From positions 310,001 through 374,000 of the forward strand of contig CP091033.1 in the NCBI GenBank assembly GCA_039725955.1: a DNA stretch of 64,000 nucleotides, in the 5' to 3' direction. The stretch is from Sinorhizobium sp. B11. GTDB taxonomy: Bacteria; Pseudomonadota; Alphaproteobacteria; Rhizobiales; Rhizobiaceae. Each line of letters opens with the position of its first letter. Within the stretch, counting starts at the first letter, position 1. The notes beneath the pieces are model-generated. The model did not search any database, was not told where the DNA came from, and saw only the letters and a list, made by a program, of their open reading frames with translations. Position numbers and translations under genes: made by a program. Of this stretch, positions 61,385 to 64,000 are shown piece after piece.

Positions 61385-64000
61385 TTACGATAACAGTTCC
61401 TTGAACATACCGTTTTTCTCGGAAAGTTCCGGATAGTTGCCCGCCTCGGCAAGATCGCCGCGATCGAAGAGCAATATTCGATCGAAGATTTCCGCCAGCT
61501 TGGCGTTGGACAACACCCAGATAATTGCCGGGCGTTTGCCTTCCTCGTGAAGGTCTTCAATGATGTTGTGGGTAATCTGGTCCTGGATGCGCTGGTCGAG
61601 CGCCGGGATCGGCCGGTTGAAGATAAAGTAATCGGAACGCTTGAGCAGCGCCCGGGCCAGATTGAGTTTCTGTCGCTGTACCCCTGTCAGGCGCTTGCCG
61701 CCGGAGCCGACATCGAATTCCAGCCCGATCGACAATACGTCGTCATAGAGATCGAGCGCATCGAACAGTTCGCCCATGATCAGGCGGATGCGATCGGAAG
61801 CATCGGCCTGCTGATAGGCGATGCGGCCGAACAGCACATTATCCATCAGGCTCGCGGAGGCCGTGAAGCGGCTGATGTCATAACGCTCGATCAGCTCGGC
61901 GAGATCATCGGGGATATTTTGATGGAACTGCTTGCGGGCATTGACAATCTTGTCCATCAGCGCCTGCGTCAACAGACCGAAGCGGTGCCGTGGTTCGATA
62001 TAGGCAAAGCTCAGGCGGATGATGCTTGCCCGGTCTTCGGGCGTGGCATCCTCGAAGCGCTTGCCCTGCAGCTTCTGCAGCAATGCCTGGTAGGTCGGAA
62101 TGTCATCCGCCGTCATGAAGGTAAGCTGCTGGAAGAAAGGGTGGTCCGGCGGCAGGTCGTGGAAGAGTTCCACCGCGTTCTCGGCAATTTCCAGGCCCAT
62201 CGCGTAAAGGTCTGTGCTCAGCCCGGTGTCACGGAAGAGCTGCTGAAAATAGGGATGGCCGGCAAGCCGGCGGTTGTTCATCAGCGGCCGTTTCATCGTG
62301 CCGAAGAGCAGGTTTTCGCCAACAGTCGCCTGCGTGTTGTAGGCGTCGAAATCAAAGGGCACGACGATGGCGTCAAGATTTTCAGCGGCAAGTCGTTCGC
62401 GCAGTGATGTTCTGAGCTCCACGATATGGCTGCCAAGTGCGGTATGCACTTCGGTATTGACGGTCGAGCGCAATGCCAAATCCAGAATGTCCTGCGACAT
62501 CAGCACGGCGTCGAGTACCGGCCGGATCGCTTTCAGCAGATCTTCAGGTCCCTTGGCGCCGGCAGAGTTATAGTCGACCCAGTCGCTGTTGAGATCGAGG
62601 ATCGGATTGCCGGCCTTCTGTGATTCCGTGACATGCCATTTATATTCCTGCGCTGTCTTGTCGTCATATTCAGGCTCTTTCATCGGCGCGTGCTTCAGGC
62701 CGTAGAGCAGGTTGTCGCGCAGCGTGCCGTGGAAGAAATAGCTGTCGGCAGAGGCATAGGAGATGCGCCGGCCGGTGATGGATTCGGGCAGATCCAGCAG
62801 GTCCTGTCCGTCGATGGTGATGCGGCCGGAATCCGGCCAGACGAGGCGGCCAAGCGCTTCGGCGAAGGCTTCCGCACCACTGCCGTTCGGTCCGACGATC
62901 GCAACCGTCTCGTTCGGCTTGATCTCGACCGAGACGTGATCGACGAGACGTGCGCCGCTATCGTCGCTGACGGAGAGGTTGGTGACGACGAAGGCGCTTG
63001 TCAGGGGGGCCACCGGCGCGGTCGCGAGTTCCTGGATACGGCTGTCGATCAGCGGCTCGACATTGAATTGTTCGTAGACCTGCGCGTACTTGACCTGCAC
63101 GTCCTGGCGCATCTGGTCCCAGTCGATCAATTCTTTCAGCGGGCCAGGCAGATCCTTGTACGCGGAAATAACGGCGACGAGCTGACCGATGTCGAGCCGA
63201 CCCTGCAGCGCCAGATAACCGCCGATCGCGTAAAACAGAAAAGGTGTGACCTGGGCCAGGAAGTTGTTGATGAACTTGACCAGGAATTTCCACTGATAGA
63301 GGTCGTAGCGGATCGAGAAGATGCGTCCGAGGCGGGTCGCGATATCAGCGCGCTCGAAGTTGGATGTGTCGTTGCCGTGGATCGTGCCGATGCCGTCGAC
63401 GATCTCGCCGACGCGGCCCGAGAGTTCACGTGCGGTCAGCTGGCGCTGGCGGCCGAGTTCGAGTAGACGCTTGCGCATGCGGGGAATGACCACCGCCTGC
63501 ACGCCGACAATGGCAGCCGCGATCATACCGAGCCAGAAATTTTGAATGATGATGAAGGCAAGTGCGGTAATCGCCTGGCCACCGAGAAGGGCGGGGGAGA
63601 CGAATGCGTCGCCGGTGAAGCCGCCCATCGGCTCCACCTCGTCCTTGATCATGGTGGCGATTTCAGCGGATTTGACCCGCTTGAAATGGGCAGGCGGGAA
63701 GCGCAGCACGCGATCGATGAGTTCGAAGCGGATGCGGCGCAACATGCGCTCGCCGAGCCGGCCCTTGTAGGTATTGATATAGAACTTGAAGAGGCCGTTC
63801 AGCACCACCAGTGCCAGGAAGACCAGGCTCAACGCCATCAGCATCTGGAAGCGATTGAGTTCCAGGCCCTTGAAGAACTCGACATGCCCGATCAGCGGGA
63901 TGTCATAGGCGATGTGCATGAAAATCTGTCTTGCACCTGGCCCGTCGAAGCCGTCACCCTGGATAGGTCCGTTGACGATTTGCTTCGGCAAGTCGAAGGA
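61385..64000 (-). CDS. Degenerate ABC exporter-like protein, partial at window end
   Basis: At least 868 residues; the frame is open to the right edge, so the N-terminus is missing. An exporter-type membrane domain (about residues 50-310 counted from the TTG codon at 63991) is followed by an ABC domain with severe changes. Walker A reads GPNGSGAEA (from 367; the Lys and Ser/Thr are lost), the signature LTGVQRQKLNLARALL (768), Walker B YFIFNRPIPALD (788; Asp-Glu replaced by Asn-Arg), and the H-loop lacks His (IIWVLSNAK). About 400 residues separate Walker A from the signature, against roughly 100 normally. In that segment the helical-domain motif occurs three times: GTLRDNLLYG, ATVGENLLFG and ASLMDNVLFG. 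It is probably not a working ATPase. A cNMP-binding protein follows it. Confidence 0.85.
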   Translation of the reverse strand, partial: SFDLPKQIVNGPIQGDGFDGPGARQIFMHIAYDIPLIGHVEFFKGLELNRFQMLMALSLVFLALVVLNGLFKFYINTYKGRLGERMLRRIRFELIDRVLRFPPAHFKRVKSAEIATMIKDEVEPMGGFTGDAFVSPALLGGQAITALAFIIIQNFWLGMIAAAIVGVQAVVIPRMRKRLLELGRQRQLTARELSGRVGEIVDGIGTIHGNDTSNFERADIATRLGRIFSIRYDLYQWKFLVKFINNFLAQVTPFLFYAIGGYLALQGRLDIGQLVAVISAYKDLPGPLKELIDWDQMRQDVQVKYAQVYEQFNVEPLIDSRIQELATAPVAPLTSAFVVTNLSVSDDSGARLVDHVSVEIKPNETVAIVGPNGSGAEAFAEALGRLVWPDSGRITIDGQDLLDLPESITGRRISYASADSYFFHGTLRDNLLYGLKHAPMKEPEYDDKTAQEYKWHVTESQKAGNPILDLNSDWVDYNSAGAKGPEDLLKAIRPVLDAVLMSQDILDLALRSTVNTEVHTALGSHIVELRTSLRERLAAENLDAIVVPFDFDAYNTQATVGENLLFGTMKRPLMNNRRLAGHPYFQQLFRDTGLSTDLYAMGLEIAENAVELFHDLPPDHPFFQQLTFMTADDIPTYQALLQKLQGKRFEDATPEDRASIIRLSFAYIEPRHRFGLLTQALMDKIVNARKQFHQNIPDDLAELIERYDISRFTASASLMDNVLFGRIAYQQADASDRIRLIMGELFDALDLYDDVLSIGLEFDVGSGGKRLTGVQRQKLNLARALLKRSDYFIFNRPIPALDQRIQDQITHNIIEDLHEEGKRPAIIWVLSNAKLAEIFDRILLFDRGDLAEAGNYPELSEKNGMFKELLS

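Noticed and set aside
1..64000. tRNA or rRNA genes, CRISPR arrays, insertion sequences, phage genes
   Set aside because: Reading through the gene-free gaps showed no direct-repeat arrays, transposase-like frames, or tRNA-like cloverleaf sequences. Short or divergent cases could be missed without software.

Overview
The window looks like chromosome or large-replicon DNA of a Rhizobium-type alphaproteobacterium. The basis is the GC-rich coding sequence, dense ABC uptake systems for sugars and sulfonates, a complete thuEFGKAB trehalose operon with divergent thuR in the order known from Sinorhizobium, a cyoABCD-SURF1 block, and rhizobial-style LacI/LysR/Lrp regulators. No rRNA, tRNA, CRISPR array, insertion sequence or prophage was seen. 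This is metabolic accessory DNA rather than a mobile island. Genus-level assignment is inference from gene content and protein resemblance.

Layout. 1-7.3 kb: a divergent sugar/polyol locus. A transketolase half gene runs off the left edge; opposite it lie a ribose-type (CUT2) ABC importer, an SDR dehydrogenase, a second-type triose-phosphate isomerase, another SDR, then an FMN riboswitch and ribB. 7.3-14.9 kb: thuBAKGFE (minus) with thuR (plus) and two identical 16-bp operator candidates in the divergent promoter. 15-21.4 kb: phenylalanine/tyrosine catabolism (phhA, hppD, hmgA, fahA, maiA) with two Lrp/AsnC regulators, enough to take phenylalanine to fumarate and acetoacetate. 21.6-26 kb: a GFA-type enzyme and a TetR-controlled EmrAB-like efflux pair. 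26-31.3 kb: a sulfonate-type ABC importer with two different flavin-dependent monooxygenases. 31.7-44.5 kb: a PAS-GGDEF protein, a LysR/DUF1989 pair, a MOFRL glycerate kinase with an ACS-type MFS permease, a small cassette with a NicC-like hydroxylase, an alpha/beta hydrolase, an MFS carrier and a LysR regulator, then an inositol-phosphatase-family enzyme and a LacI regulator. 44.8-52 kb: a small exported protein, a two-gene heterodimeric ABC exporter, an aldose-epimerase-like protein and an FAD/NAD(P)-binding protein. 52-60.8 kb: a hybrid histidine kinase, SURF1, cyoDCBA and an MFS carrier. 60.8-64 kb: a stand-alone cyclic-nucleotide-binding protein downstream of a very unusual ABC protein that runs off the right edge.

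The most unusual item is that last ABC protein (61385 to beyond 64000). It has an exporter-like membrane domain, but its nucleotide-binding domain has lost the Walker A lysine, both Walker B acidic residues and the H-loop histidine. A segment of more than 300 residues separates Walker A from the signature, and a motif normally present once per ABC domain occurs three times. Other points of interest are the FMN riboswitch behind a sugar operon, paired operator repeats in several divergent promoters, an asymmetric ATP site in the heterodimeric exporter, and the NicC-like cassette without a recognisable ring-cleavage enzyme.
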